Of a stretch of DNA of 64,000 nucleotides, positions 26,801-41,152 are shown piece after piece. A model generated the notes under the pieces. The model was given only the letters and a program-made list of their open reading frames with translations, had not been told where the DNA came from and searched no databases. The DNA lies in the NCBI GenBank assembly GCA_036365145.1, contig JAEOAD010000888.1, positions 1,901,501 to 1,965,500 of the forward strand, in the 5' to 3' direction. Positions within the stretch are counted from its first letter, which is position 1. The number at the start of each line of letters is the position of its first letter. Both the position numbers and the translations under genes were made by a program. The stretch is from Orientallactaga sibirica (taxonomy: Eukaryota; Chordata; Mammalia; Rodentia; Dipodidae).

Positions 26801-29800
26801 GGGTCCTGGTGAATTGATCTCTAGTTGTTACATTTTGCAGGCAAGTGCTTTATCTCTGCAGCCCCCTCACTTCATTTCTTTAAAGATGTGAATTTGAAAA
26901 ATTGGTATTTTTTTAAAAAGTATTTGAAAGAGAAAGAAGAAAGAGACAGAGAGAGACAATGGGCTCACCAGGGCCTTTTGCCACTGCAAATAAACTCCAA
27001 ATGCATGTGCCACTTTGTGCATTTGGCTTTATGTGGGTCCTGGGGAATCAAATCTAGCTCATCTGCCTTTGCAAGCAAGTACTTTAACCCCTGAGCCATC
27101 TTTGCAGCCCCCAAAATTACTTCCTACTCTTCTTGAAAATTCAGAACCTCAGGATCTCCTTCTTACAGAGCAGCTCTTGGCTGGGCCGAGCAGAGGCCAG
27201 GCTTATCGGATGGGGTGTCACATCCTCTCCACTCGAGGGTCTATTGTTTGTTTACTAATTATTTTTTGGCATGTATGTGTTATGTGTGCATTTGTGTAAA
27301 TACATTTATATGTGTGTGAGCACATGGGTATGTGCTGACGCATGTGCACGTGTGTGGAACCCAGATGTCAGCATTTGGGTATCTTCCTTAATCAGTTTGT
27401 ACCTTATTAATTTTTTTTTTTTTGTGTGGTTTTTCGAGGTAGGGTCTCACTCTGGCCCAGGCTGACCTGGAATTAACTATGTAGTCTCAGGGTGGCCTTG
27501 AACTCATGGCGATTCTCCTACCTCTGCCTCCCGAGTGCTGGGATTAAAGGCATGCACCACCACGCCCGGCTTAATTTTTTTGTTTTTTTGAGGTAAGGTT
27601 TCACTCTAGCCCAGGCTGACCTGGAATTCACTATGTAGTCTCAGGGTGGCCTCGAACTCATGGTGATCCTCTTACCTCTGCCTCCCCAGGGCTGAGATTA
27701 AAGGTGTGCGCCACCATGCCCAGACACTTTATTAATTTTTTTTTGAGTCAAGGGCTCTCACTGAGACTGGAGCTCACTGAATCAGCTAGACAAGCTATCC
27801 AGCAAGCCCCAGGGGTCCTCTTGTTTCCACCTCACCAGCTGTGGGATTACAGGCACATGCCATCTCGCCTGGCATGTTATGTGGGAGCTGCGGATCCAAA
27901 CTCAGGTCCTCGTGCTTGCACAGCAAGTGCTCTAGTGACTGAGGCATCTCCCTAGTTTCGCTTGTTCTTATTTCCACTAACAACACAGTGTGTGTGATGC
28001 TTAGTTTTCAATAGGGATGAGGACACTTCCAAATGGACTGCTCACATCCTGCCCTTCAGTGGGTCTCTCCCAGTGGAAGGGTCTATCCAGGGGAGAGGTT
28101 GGAAGCAAGTCTTTCCTCTGAGGACTCTGGTGGGAGCAGAGGAAGGCTGTGCTCATGTTCATGGTCAGGGACTCAAGGCTCTTCTAGGCTTTGAAACAGC
28201 CTCTAGATTCACAGGCATGTGATTAACCCAGCAGGATGCTGACCAAAGGAGCTCCTAGGCCTTCAGGTTGTCCCTGTTCATCCCATATTTTCATTGTGTC
28301 TGATTTTACCTGTGTAAACTCACCGAGTTTACAGGATGTTTCCTGGATGGCAGGAAGGGGAAGGCAAGAATATGGTGTGGTCTGTTCTGGCCCAGAGGCC
28401 CCAGGTATAGCTTTGAAGGCAGGCAGTAGGCACAGCGTGTCTGCAGAGAGCTTACCTTCAATTCCGGGCTGTAACAGTGGTAGTAGCCTCCAAGCATGTC
28501 TGCCAGGTTCTTCAGGACAGCCTGCGGCCAGGCGAGAGTCAGCACCCTCAGGCCACACCCATACTCTCTCAAGCCTCTCCTTGCTAGAGACTTCTGGCTC
28601 TCCCATGCTTCCCATTTACAAACAAGTACAAGTGGATGTAGGAGGGATGTGTTCTGGTCCACATCTAAGAGGGTCCTGTCTAGAACTAACCTGTCTCACT
28701 ATGGTCAATTTGGAGGAAAGCCTTAGAGAAGTTCAGATACTCACAGAGGGCACATCACTGTCGCATTTGTAGGTGACGACTTGGATGAACAGATCCCGTC
28801 CCATGGTGCACTGCTGGATATAGTCACACAGGACTTCAGAAGGTTGATCTGGGCTAGGAAGGAGACAGAAGAAGAGAAATGGGCACTCCACTGAAACCAT
28901 GTTCAGAACTTTCCTTGAAACTAGAAGGAACTAAAGGGTTAAGGACTCTCCCTGAAACTAAAAGGTCTCTGAAACATCACAGGCATCCAGTCACAGACAA
29001 GCTTGACAACTCCTCTGATTGACAAACTTCCCTTAACTCAGAAGGTCTTGAAGGAACAGAAACCATCTGGGGCATCCTGCCATAGACAAGTTTGCTGGAA
29101 AAGCTTATCCCGATTCTTAGACCTGCACCGGTCCTCTCAGGGTCCTTCTTACAAGCTTGAACCCTAGCTAGCTCAGAGCTTCAACCTCCACCCCACAGGA
29201 AGGTTGCAGCCCCTCATTGCACTTCAATAAACAATCTTTGCTGAGATCAAGTCTGGTGTTTCTCTTGTGCTTTTCTTTCACACTTTTCTTACACATACCA
29301 GAACAAAATGGTAATTCCCCAGGGAATAGCTACTCATTCTTATCTGCTGATCTGTGTCCCTGATCATCTATGTAAGATGCAGGTCTGGGTGGACCACAGA
29401 CCTGGCCAGCCCTGGCAGGCATGCCTCATGTGTGCACAGGTGGCCGGTGAACATGATCCTTTTCTCAAGTGTGATGGCATTGTGATAGTTTGAATGTAAC
29501 ATGTTCCCCACAGACTCATGTGCTTGTACACTTGATCTCCACTTGGTGGCACTATTTATTTTTATTTTTTTATTTTTGGAGAGAGACACAGAGACAGACA
29601 GAGAGGGAAAGGGAGACAGAGAGAGAATGGGCACACCAGCAGACTCTCAGCTGCTGTGAACAAAATCCAGATGTGTGCGCCCCCTTGTGGGCAAGTGCGG
29701 CATTGCACCCTCGTGTCACTTTGGATCTGGCTAAACGTGGGACCTGGAAATTGGAACCAGCGTTCTTAGGCTTAGCAGGCAGGTGCCTTAACCATGAAGC

Positions 29801-31543
29801 CATCTCTCCAGCCCGGTGGCACTGTTTTGAAAGACTGTGGAACTCTTACGAGGTAGAGCTCTATTGGAGGGAGTGTGTCACTGGGGGTAGGGCTTGAGGT
29901 TTTATAGTCTATCCCTGCCCAGTGTTCACTCTGCCTCTCCCTGCCGAGGTGGTGATGTGTGCCAGCTTCCTGCTCTTGCCATGCTTTCCTTGCCATGATG
30001 GAACTTTCCCTTGAAACTGAAAGCCAAAATAAACTTCCTTCTTCCCTAAGCTACTTCTGGTCAGGTGTTTTGCCCCAGCAATGAGAAAGTAAATGACACA
30101 GAATATTGGTTCCAAGAAGTAGGGTCATTGGTGCAATAAGCCTGGCTGTGTGGGTCTTTGTCTTTTGGAAGTGGCTTGCAGGAGGACTATAAAAGGATTT
30201 GGAAATTTGAATCCAAGAAGCCTTACAATGCTGTGAACAGAGCTTAATGGGACATTCTTGTAGTTACTTAAAAAGAGCAGAAGGCTGAGAAAAATGTGGG
30301 CTGAGGGCTGGGGAGATGGCACAGCTGTTAAAGACACTTGCTTTCAAAGTCTGCTGGCCTTGGAGTCAGACATGCTACTGTTGTGCCACGAGGCTGGCCA
30401 AAGTCTGCTGGCCTTGGTTGGCCCAGGTTAAACTCCCCAGTACCCACCTAAAGCCAGATGCACAAAGTGTCACATGCACGTGGAGTTTGTTTGTAGTGAC
30501 AAAAGACCCTGGAACACCATTTTTTTTCTCTCTCTCTCTCCTTACAAATAAGTAAAAATATATTTTAAAAGCAAAGGAAAATGTGGGCTGCAGAGACTTA
30601 GCTAATGCAGCTTCAGAGGGAAGCAAAACACCTATTGAAAACTAGGCTCCAGGCCATTCATGTGATATTATGGTAAAGATTCTAACCTCATTCTGACACT
30701 AAACTAAAAACTTGAGCAAAGCTGAATTTAAAAGTAATAGACTAGGGCTGGAGACATGGCTTAGCGGTTAAGGCACCTGCCTCCTAAGCCTAAGAACGCT
30801 GGTTCCCATCTCCAGGTCCCACGTTTAGCCAGATGCAAAATGATGCAAGGGCGCAATGCTGTACTTGACCACAAGGGGGTGCACACATCTCGATTTCATT
30901 TGCAGCAGCTGAGAGGCTGCTGGCGCGCCCATCTCTATCTGTCTTCCTCTCCCTCTCTCTCTGTCTCTCTCTCTGTGTCTCTCTCTCAAAAAAAAAAAAA
31001 AAAAAAGTAGCTGGGCATGGTGGCACATGCCTTTAATCCTAGCACTCGGGATGCAGAGGTAGGAGGATCACCATGAGTTCAAGGCCACCCTGAGACTACA
31101 TAGTTAATTCCAGGTCAGCCTGGGCCAGAGTGAGACCCTACCTCAAAAAAAAAAAAAAAAAAAGTAATAGACTAGGGCTGGAGAGATGGCTTAGTGGTTA
31201 AAGCGCTTGCCTGTGAAGCCTAAGGATCCAGGTTCGATTCTCCAGGTCCCACATAAACCAGGTGCAAATGTGGTGTATGCATCTGGAGCTCGTTTGCAGT
31301 GGCTAGAGGCTCTGGTGCACCCATTCTCTCTCTCTCTCTAATAAATAAATAAAATAAAATAAATAAAAATAGGGCTGGAGAAATGGCTTAGTGGTTAAGG
31401 CGTTTGCCTGCAAAGCCAAAGGATCCCGGTTCAATTCTCCAGGACCCACATAAGCCAGATGCGTGAGGGGCACATGCATCTGGAGTTCATTTGCAGTGGC
31501 TAGAGGCCCTGGCATGCCCATTCTCTCTCTCTCTGCTTGCAAA

Positions 31544-31574
<31 letters not shown>

Positions 31575-31590
31575 AAAGTTAAAAAATATT

Positions 31591-31635
<45 letters not shown>

Positions 31636-33353
31636 AATAAAAATAAAAGTAATAGACGAATTTGTTTGGTGGAAGAAATTTCAAGGCAGAATGGCATTGA
31701 GTCTGTGGCATGGCTTCTTTTAGCTTCCCTGACTCAAATCTACAATAAGAGAGAACAAAATACAGACTCAAAAGATACAAAAAAATTAATAAAATTATCA
31801 CAGAAAAAATGTGAACACGCCATGTGTGACGGCACATGCCTTTCATCCCAGCACTCAGGAGGCAGAGGTAGGAGAATCGCTGTGAGTTCGAGGCCAGCCT
31901 GAGACTACACAGTGAATTCCAGGCCAGCTTGGGCTACATGTAATGAGACTCTAGCTTGAAAAACAAACAAAGAAAGAATCCAAAACCAAAATTGTGAACA
32001 CATTTCAAGTCACAGAAACTGTAGCAGCTTTGGCTGTAATTGTTAAAGAGATGACCACCATTAAAGGTAAGTCAGCTGGGGCTGGAGAGATAGCTCAGTG
32101 ATTGAAGGTACTTGCTTGCAAAGTCTGAGGCCCAGGTTCAACTCCCCAGTACCCACATAAAGCCAGATGCACAAAGTAGTGCATGTATCTGGAGTCTGTT
32201 TGCAGAGGACCTGGTGCACCCATGCATTCTGTCTCTCTCTCTTCCTCCCCCGTCTCTGCTTGCAGATAAAGAAATAAAAATCAATAACATTAAAAAGATA
32301 CTCCAACTGCTGTGACAATAAGAATGATGCACTGAGGACAAGACCCAGCCCACTGAAGGCTCAACCTAGTAAGAATGCAAATTATTTTCAAAAGAAAAGG
32401 CCTGAAGGATGAATGCTGAGGAGGTATATGCATCCCAAGATCAGCAAACAATGGTTGTTACAGCTGTGGTCCAAGGCCAGGCTTCATCCTAAGCTGGTGA
32501 TAAAAAGGGGCAGCATAGTCCACATGGTACTGGTTTTAGAACTATGAAAGGTGGAGAGGGTCATGGATCGCCCCCTAGTTCCAGAGAGCCACTACTGTGG
32601 CTGAGCAATGTGAGTCAAGGTCAAAGCCCCTGCATGAAGCTAAGAAGGTGAGCCCTAGGTTTTGATGGAGACATCAAGATGTTAGAGATACCAGGAAGAT
32701 GGCATATCTGCTAGAATAAACTCTGCAAAGGGCTGGAGAGATGCCTCAGCTGTGAAAGTCACTTGTTTATAAAGCCTGCCATCCCGGGTTCAATTCCCTA
32801 GTACCCACATAAAGCCAGATGCACAAAGTAGCACATGTGTCTGGAGTTTTTTTGCAGTGACAAGAGATCCTGGCATGCCCATATTCACTCTCTCAAATAA
32901 ACCAATAAAAATATTGAAAAAAGGGCTGGAGAGATGGCTTAGCGGTTAAGGCACCTGCCTCCTAAGCCTAAAAACGCTGGTTCCAATCTCTAGCGGCTCC
33001 AATCTCCAGGTCCCACGTTTAGCCAGAAGCAAAGTGATGCAAGGGCGCAATGCCGCACTTGACCACAAGGGGGTGCACACATCTGGATTCCATTCGCAGC
33101 AACTGAGAGGCTGCTGGCACGCCCATCTCTATCTGTCTTCCTCTCCCTCTCTCTCTGTCTCTCTCAAAAAAAAAAAAAAATTAAAAAAATATATTGGAAA
33201 AAATGCTGTCAATTCAGGGCAGATCCAACACATGAGAAAGGTTACAGACAGCACAGCTGGAGGGCAGAGCTAACTAAGCCTTCTGGAACCCAAGGGATTT
33301 CATCAAGAGATATTGACAAAGAGCTAAAGAATTTAATGCTTGCTCTTATGGGT

Positions 33354-33386
<33 letters not shown>

Positions 33387-33971
33387 TTTGTTTTTGTTTT
33401 TGTTTTTCAAGGTAAGGTCTTGCTCTAGCCCAGGCTGACCTGGAACTCACTCTGTATTCTCATGGTGGACTCGCACTCCCGGCGATCCTCCTATCTCTGC
33501 CTCCCGAATGCTGGGATTAAAGGCATGCACCACCACACCCGGCCTCCTTCTGGGTTTTTTACTTGTTTTGGTCCAATCTTTTCTTTATATGCCCAATTCC
33601 TCCCTTTTGGGATGGAACTGTTTACTCTGTGCCACTATATGTTGGAAGCATGTATTTTTTGTTTGTTTTGTATTTATTTATTTAAGAAAGAGAGAACGGA
33701 CACACCAGGGCCTCTAGCCACTGCAAACTCCAGGCACATGCGCCACCATGTGCTTCTGGCTTACTTGAGTACAGGGGAATCAAATCTGGGTCCTTAGGTT
33801 TTGCAGGCAAGCACATTTAACTGCTAAGCCATCTCTCCAGCCCTGTATTTGTGTTTTGATTTTATGGGGCTTACAGTTAAAAGACTACCTTGAGTCTCAG
33901 ATAAGATCTTGGACTTTGGAATTTTGAATAGTGTTGGGACTGGTAAAAACTGCGGGGTCTTCTGTTGTTTG

Positions 33972-34010
<39 letters not shown>

Positions 34011-34378
34011 TTTGGTTTTTCAAGGTAGGGTCTCACTCTAAACCAGGTTGACCTGGAATTCATTCTGTAGTCTCAGGGTGACTTTAAACTCATGGTGATC
34101 CTCCTATCTCTGCCTCCCAAGTGCTGGGATTAAAGGCATACGCCCGGCTAAAATATTTTATTTATTTATTTGAGAGAGAGAGAGATAGAAAGAGACAGAT
34201 GAGAAAGAGAACAGGTGCACCAGAGCCTCTAGCCACTGCAAACTAACTCCAGACTCAGGTGCCACCTTGTGTATCTGGTGTACGTGGATACTAGGGAATC
34301 AAACCTGGGTCTTTAGGCTTCACAGGCAAGTGCCTTAATCACTAAGCCATCTCTCTAGCCTTTAAAATTTATTTATTT

Positions 34379-34425
<47 letters not shown>

Positions 34426-34587
34426 TTATTCGGTTTTTCAAGGTAGGGTCTCGCTCTAGCCCAGGCTGTCCTGGAATTCACTATGTAGTCTCAGGCTGGC
34501 CTTGAACTCAGGGCAATCCTCCTACTTCTGCCTTCCAAGTGCTGGAATTAAAGGCATGTGCCACCATGCCTGGCTTATTTATTTATT

Positions 34588-34622
<35 letters not shown>

Positions 34623-35147
34623 AGCAGTCAGAGAGAAAATGGTTGAGTCAAGGACTCTAACCACTGCACACAAACTCCAGACACATGCACTACCTTGTAT
34701 GTCTAGCTTTACATGGGTACTGGTCAATCGAACCTCAGTCCTTTGTCTTTGCAGGCAAGCACCTTAACTGCTAAACCATCTCTCCAGCCCTGTTTATTTA
34801 TTTATTTATTTTTGTTTGTTTGTTTTTGAGCAGGGTCTCACTCTAGCTCAGTTTGACCCAAAACTCCACATGTATTATGAGCTGGCCTCGAACTCACAGT
34901 GGGTCTCCTAAGTACTGGGACTAAAGTGTCCAGCAGTGGATACTTTTAAAATTGGACTAAATACATTTTAAGATGGCCATGATAGGCTTGAGGGATTGCT
35001 TAGTGGTTAAGGCACTTGCCTACAAAGCCAAAGGACCCAGGTTCAATTCTCCAGGACCCACATAAGCCAGATGCACAAGGTGGCCCACGTGTCTGGAGTT
35101 CATTTACAGTGGCTGGAGGCCCTGGCATGCCTATTCTCTCTCTCTCA

Positions 35148-35194
<47 letters not shown>

Positions 35195-36578
35195 ATGGGT
35201 AAATAAATAATTAAAATAAGATGGCCATGATTCTATGAAGTACAGTGGGTAAATGTGATGGTTTGAATGTCAAATGTTCCCCCATAGACTCATATACTTG
35301 AATATTTTACTCCCCAGCTGGTGACACTGTTTTGAAAGGTGGTGGAACCTTTAGAAGGTAGAGCCTCGCTGAAGAAGTATGTCACTAGGGGCTGTGCTTT
35401 GGGGCTTTCTAGTGCAGTCCCACTTGGTATGTTTTCTCCCTCTACTTTCTCCCTGCCGATGTGATAATATGATGTCAGCTTCCTGCCATGCTTTCACCAC
35501 TATGATGAAATGTTCCCTCAAAATTGTAAGCTGAAACAAACTCCTTCCTTCCTTAAATTACTTCTGGCCAGGTACAAAGTCCCAGCAATGAGAAAGTAAC
35601 TGATACACGCATGCTTGGTGATGTTTTCTCAAATACTGGTTTGTTAAACAGCTCCCTTCATGTAGTCTGTGGCATGCTTAGTAAGAAAGGAGACCTACCA
35701 GCTTCTCATTATGGTCACCAGAGAATTCAGTCCCTCTACAGTGAAAACTTTCTTCAGGGCTTGAAGCAGATTGCTGCCTCCCTCGGGCTGCAGTTTCTTT
35801 ACCCAGAGCTTGAGTTCCTGGAGGCTGGAAGGATACAGCAATAATTTACCTGTCATCATGTGCCATTCAAAGACCTGATGCTCCAAGGATTCCCTTGGAT
35901 TTGGCAAGACTGAGCTACGCTGGCCTGTAGGGCTGTGTACCTGGATAGGAGCTCAACCTGAGAACCAGGACACATTCTGAGAAACATTTTGTTCAGTGAT
36001 TTTATTTATTTATTTTTATTTTATTTTATTTTTTGATTTATCAAGGTAGGGTCTCACTCTAGCTCAGGCTGACCTGGAATTCACGATGTATTCTCAGGGT
36101 GGCCTCAAACTCAGGGCAATCCTCCTACTTCTGCCTCCCAAGTGCTAGGATTAAAGGCGTGCGCCACCATACCCAGCTTTTTTTTTTTTTTTTTTTACAG
36201 TTTTATTTATTTGAGAGAGAAAGAGAGAGAGAATGGGCATGCCAGGGCCTCTACCCACTGCAAACAAACTCCAGACACATGTGCCACCTTGTGCATCTGG
36301 CTTTACATTGGCACTGGGGAATTAAACTCAGGTCCTTTGGCTTTGCTGGCAAGCACTTTGACTGCTAAGCCATCTCTCCAATCTTCTTTTTACATTTTTT
36401 ATTGACAACTTCAGTACATGTAGACAATATACCATGACCATAATCGCTTCTCACCAACCTCCCCATTCCCTCCCAAATCCCCTCTTCACTCACTCCTTTC
36501 TTCTTTCCAACTTGTCTCTTCTATTTTGATGACATCATTGCCCCCCCATATGATTTCTTTTTTGTGTATATACGTGTG

Positions 36579-36617
<39 letters not shown>

Positions 36618-39600
36618 GCCAGAGGACAACCTCAGGTGTCACCCTCAGGATCATCATCTCCTTCTTTTTGAGACAGGGTCTCTCTTTGGCCTGGAGCTCA
36701 CCAATTACGCTAGACTAGCTGGCTAGCAAGCTTCAGCGATCCACCTGCCTCCGCCTCTCTGGTGCTGGGATTCCAGGTGCTCACCACTATGCCTGGCATT
36801 TACATGGCTTCTGGGACTGAACTCAGGTCCTCATGCTTATGAAGTCAGCACTTTATTGACTGAGCCATCTCCCTAGCCCACAGCTTCATTATTATGTTTT
36901 TGCATGTGTGTATGATGTGCATACGTGTGTATATGCATGCTTGTAAGCAAACACCTTTAACTGCTGAGCCATCTTTGTATGTGCATATATGAGCATGTTT
37001 GTATATATGCATATGTACATGCACACATGTGTGTATGACAGAGATTGACGTCAGATATCTTCCTAGATCACTCTCCATCTTATTTATTTCTTTTTTTGAG
37101 AGATAGAGAAGGACAGAGGGAAACAGAGAGAGAGGAAGAGGCAGAGAGAGAGAGAATGGGCATGCCAGGGCCATTTCAGTTGCTGTGAATGAACTCCAGA
37201 CATGTGTGACCCTTGTGGTCATGTGTGGCATTGCGCCCATGTGTCACTTTTGTGTCTGGCTAAATGTGGAACCTGGAGATTGGAACCGGCCTTCTTAGGC
37301 TTGGAAGACAAGCACCTTAACCGCTAAGCCATCTCTCCAGCCCTCTCCATCTTATTGTTTTTTTAATTGTTTTTCAAGATAGGGTCTCACTGTGGCCCAG
37401 GCTGACCTGGAATTAACTATGTACTCTCAGGGTGGCCTCGAACTCATGGCAATCATCCTACCTCTGCCTCCTGAGTGCTGGGATTAAAGGCATGCACCAC
37501 CATGCCCAGCTTCCATCTTATTTTTTAATATTTTTATTTATTTATTTGAGAGAGAAAGAAAGACAAAGACAGAATGGGTGTGCCAGGGCCTCTAGCCACT
37601 GCAAATGAAATCCAGATGCATGCACCACCATCTGGCTTATGTGGGTGCTGGGGAATCGAAACTGGGTCCTTAGGCTTCTCAGGCAAACGCCTTAACCACT
37701 AAGCCATCTCTCCAGCCCTCCATTTTATTTTATTTTATGAGGCAAGCCCAACAGACTGGTCTTTTTTTTTTTTTCTTTATGAGAGACAGAGTGAGAGAGA
37801 AAAGAATTGACATGCCAGGGCCTCCAGCCACTGCAACTGAACTCCAGATGCATGTACTACCTTGTACCCTTGTGTATTTAGCTTACGTGGGACCTGGAAA
37901 GTTGAACATGGGTTCTTGGACTTCATGGGCAAGCTCCTTAACCGCTAAGCCATCTCTCCAGACCTCTCCATTTTATTTTTTAAATATTTTTTATTTATTA
38001 TCCATTTTCAAGCAGAGAGGCAGAGAGAAATGGTTGTGCCAGGGCCTCTCATCACTACAATGGAACTCCAGATGCATGCCCCATTCTGTGCATCTGGCTT
38101 TATGTGGGTACTGAGGAACTGAACTCAGGCCCTCAGGCCTTGAAAGTAAGCACCCTTAAACACTGAGCAATCTTTCCAGCCCTACATCTTATTTTTTTGA
38201 GACAGGGTCTTTCTCTGCACTTCAAGCTCACTGATTTGGCTAGACTATATTTCCAGTAAGAGCCAGGGACCCTTCCATCTCTGCCTCCCCAGGGCTGGGA
38301 TTACAGGTGCATGCTGTCAGACACAGCTTTTACCTAGGTGCCAGGGATCTGAACTCAGGTCCTCATAGTTGTGTAGCATGCACTTTACCCACTGAACCAT
38401 CTCCCTAGCCCCATCCATTATAATCTTGTTTTGTTTGTTTTTTCGAGGTAGGGTCTCACTCTGGCCCAGGCTGACCTGGAATTCACTATGTAATCTCAGG
38501 ATGGCCTTGAACTCACAGCAATCCTCCTACCTCTGCCTCCCTGAGTGCTGGGATTAAAGGTGTGTGCCACCATGCCCAGCCATCTATTATAATCACATCA
38601 AATTTGTTGTGTCTAAGTAACTAAAATGTCATTATGTGGCCCAAATATTAACTCATTTAAGCCTAATCATAACTCCTCAAAGTGGGGGCCTGTTGTAGAC
38701 AGATCCATGTAGGTGGGATGAACATTCAACCAGGTAGTGTTTATGGGAGGAAGGATTTATTTCAAGCTTACAGATCCAGGGTAAATTCCACCTATGGCAG
38801 AAGAAGCTGGCTCCCATTCAAAAAACGCCTTTAATCCCAGCACTCGGGAGGCAGAGGTGGATCACTGAAGACCCTGAGCATAGTTAATTCCAGATCAGCC
38901 TGGACTAGAGTGAGACCCTTCAAAACCCAAAAAAAAAAAAAAAAAAAAAAATACAAGTGGAGAGAAACCATCACCAGCCAGCAAACACCAAAAAAAAAAG
39001 CAACAAGTACAAACGTCTCTGCATACCTTTGGGCTGGAATTCAGATCTGCTTCCAGTGACACCTTAGGGCTGGACTCCAGGATCCACCCCCAGTGACACC
39101 TCTTTTAGCCAGGTGGCTGGAGATCCAAGTTACAAGTTTTAAACAAACACCTGAGTCTGGCTGGAGAGATGACTTAGCAGCTAAGACATTTGCCTGCAAA
39201 GCTAGAGGATCCTGGTTGGACTCTCCAGGACCCATGTAAGCCAGATGCATAAGAAGGCGCATGCACCTGGAGTTTGTTTGCAGTGGCTAGAGGCCCTGAT
39301 GTGCCCATTCTCTCTCTCAATGCCTCTTTCTATCTCTCAAATAAATAAAAATATATTTTAAAAAACCACCTGAGCCAGGCATGGTGGCACATGCCTTTAA
39401 TCCCAGCACTTAGGAGGCAGAGGTAGGAGGATTGCTGTGAGTTCGAGGCCACCCTGAGATTACATAGTTAATTCCAGATCAGCCTGGGCCAGAGTCAGAC
39501 AAAAACAACAACAGCAAAAAAACCCACCTGAGTCTATGGGAGACATGCATTCAAGCTACCACAGTGCCTGTAGTCCCATTTTGTAAATGAGGAAACTTAG

Positions 39601-41109
39601 AGTTAGGACCTGCCCAAGATGGTTCTATTAAGCAACTGGCAAAATTGAGATTTCAGACCAGGATGAACTCTAGAAACTAAACTCCTGGTGTCTCTGCTAC
39701 GGGAGATTAATTCAGCGTGGGACTGAGTTCCTTCTTCCTACAACACCCCACACATCTCCTGGGGTGGGGGCAGATCAGCACAGGAAGTATGGAATTAATC
39801 CCCTGACTCCGAAGACTCCAAGTGCAGGAAGGCGCTGTGGCTGCATGACCGTGTCCTCGAGCATCAGGAAGCACACCAGTGAGATGGACAATGACTTAGC
39901 TCAGACCTTCCTCGGTTAATGCCTTACAGGGTGCCGTGCTACAGTTCTGCTCCTTCCACTTCTCTTTTTATTTATTTATTTTAAAATTATTTTATTGGGC
40001 TGGAGAGATGGCTTAGGGGTTAAGGCACCTGCCTCCTAAGCCTAAGAACACTGGTTCCAATCTCCAGAGGTTCCAACCTCCAGGTCCCACGTTTAGCCAG
40101 ATGCAAAGTGACACAAGGGCGCAATGCCGAACTTGACCACAAGGGGGCGCACACATCTGGATTTCGTTTGCAGCAGCTGAGACACTGCTGCCGGCCCATC
40201 TCTGTCTTCCTCTCCCTCTCTCTCTTGCTCTCTCTCTCTCTGTGTCTCTCTCCAAAAAAAAAATAATAATAATAAAATTATTTTATTTATTTGCAAGGAG
40301 AAAGAGGGAGAGAGAGAGAGCAAGAGAGAGAGAGAGCAAATAGGCACACCAGGGCCTCTAGCCACTGCAAAAGAATTCCAGATGGCATGTGCCATCTTGT
40401 GCATCTGGCTTATATGGGACCTGGAGAATTGAACCTAGGTCCTTAGGCTTCTCAGGCAAGCACGTTCACCATGAAGCCATCTCTCCAGCCCACCACTTCT
40501 CTTTTAGCCTGCCAAAGCAAAGTCCTAGGCTGGCTATAGCAGCTCAGTGGTAGAACACTTGGAGAATGTGTGCAAAGCCCTGTCTCAGTCCCAGCACTGT
40601 GACCCTGGACGGCAGGATTTGTAAGCAAGTGCCCTTAACACTGGGAAATCTCCTCAGCCCCCAGGTTTCTTCGTTTACAAAATGGAGATTAGGGGCTGGA
40701 GAGATGGCTTAGTGGTTAAGGTGCTTGCTGGCAAAGCCAACGGACCCAGATTCAAGTCTCCAGCACCTACATAAAGCCAGATGCACAAGGTGGCATGTGT
40801 ATCTGGAGTTCGTTTGCAGTGGCTAGGAGCCTTGGCATGCCCATTCTTTCTCTCTCTCTCAAATAAATAAATAAATAAATAAAATTTAAAAATAGGGATC
40901 ATAATCCTACTGCAATACCTATAAACATTAAATGTGCTCACACCTGTGCTGTGTCTAGCCTAGTGAGTAATCAAGGACATTTCCCTTTTTAGAAGAGATT
41001 TGTACTTCTTGACATAAGCAGAAATTCTTGTACCCCCTTCCCAATACCCCAAGACTCAAAATAGAATTCCCCAACTAATGGCTATCTATGAGGTACAGTA
41101 GCATGTAGT

Positions 41110-41152
<43 letters not shown>

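Noticed and set aside
31538..31640. Regularly spaced AAAT units that might suggest a CRISPR-like array
   Set aside because: Simple SINE tail microsatellites without unique spacers, in a mammalian genome.
36142..36405. Recurrent frames with [28 protein letters not shown] text at many sites
   Set aside because: These are translations of the reversed DIP-like SINE and appear wherever it sits; they are not a protein family.
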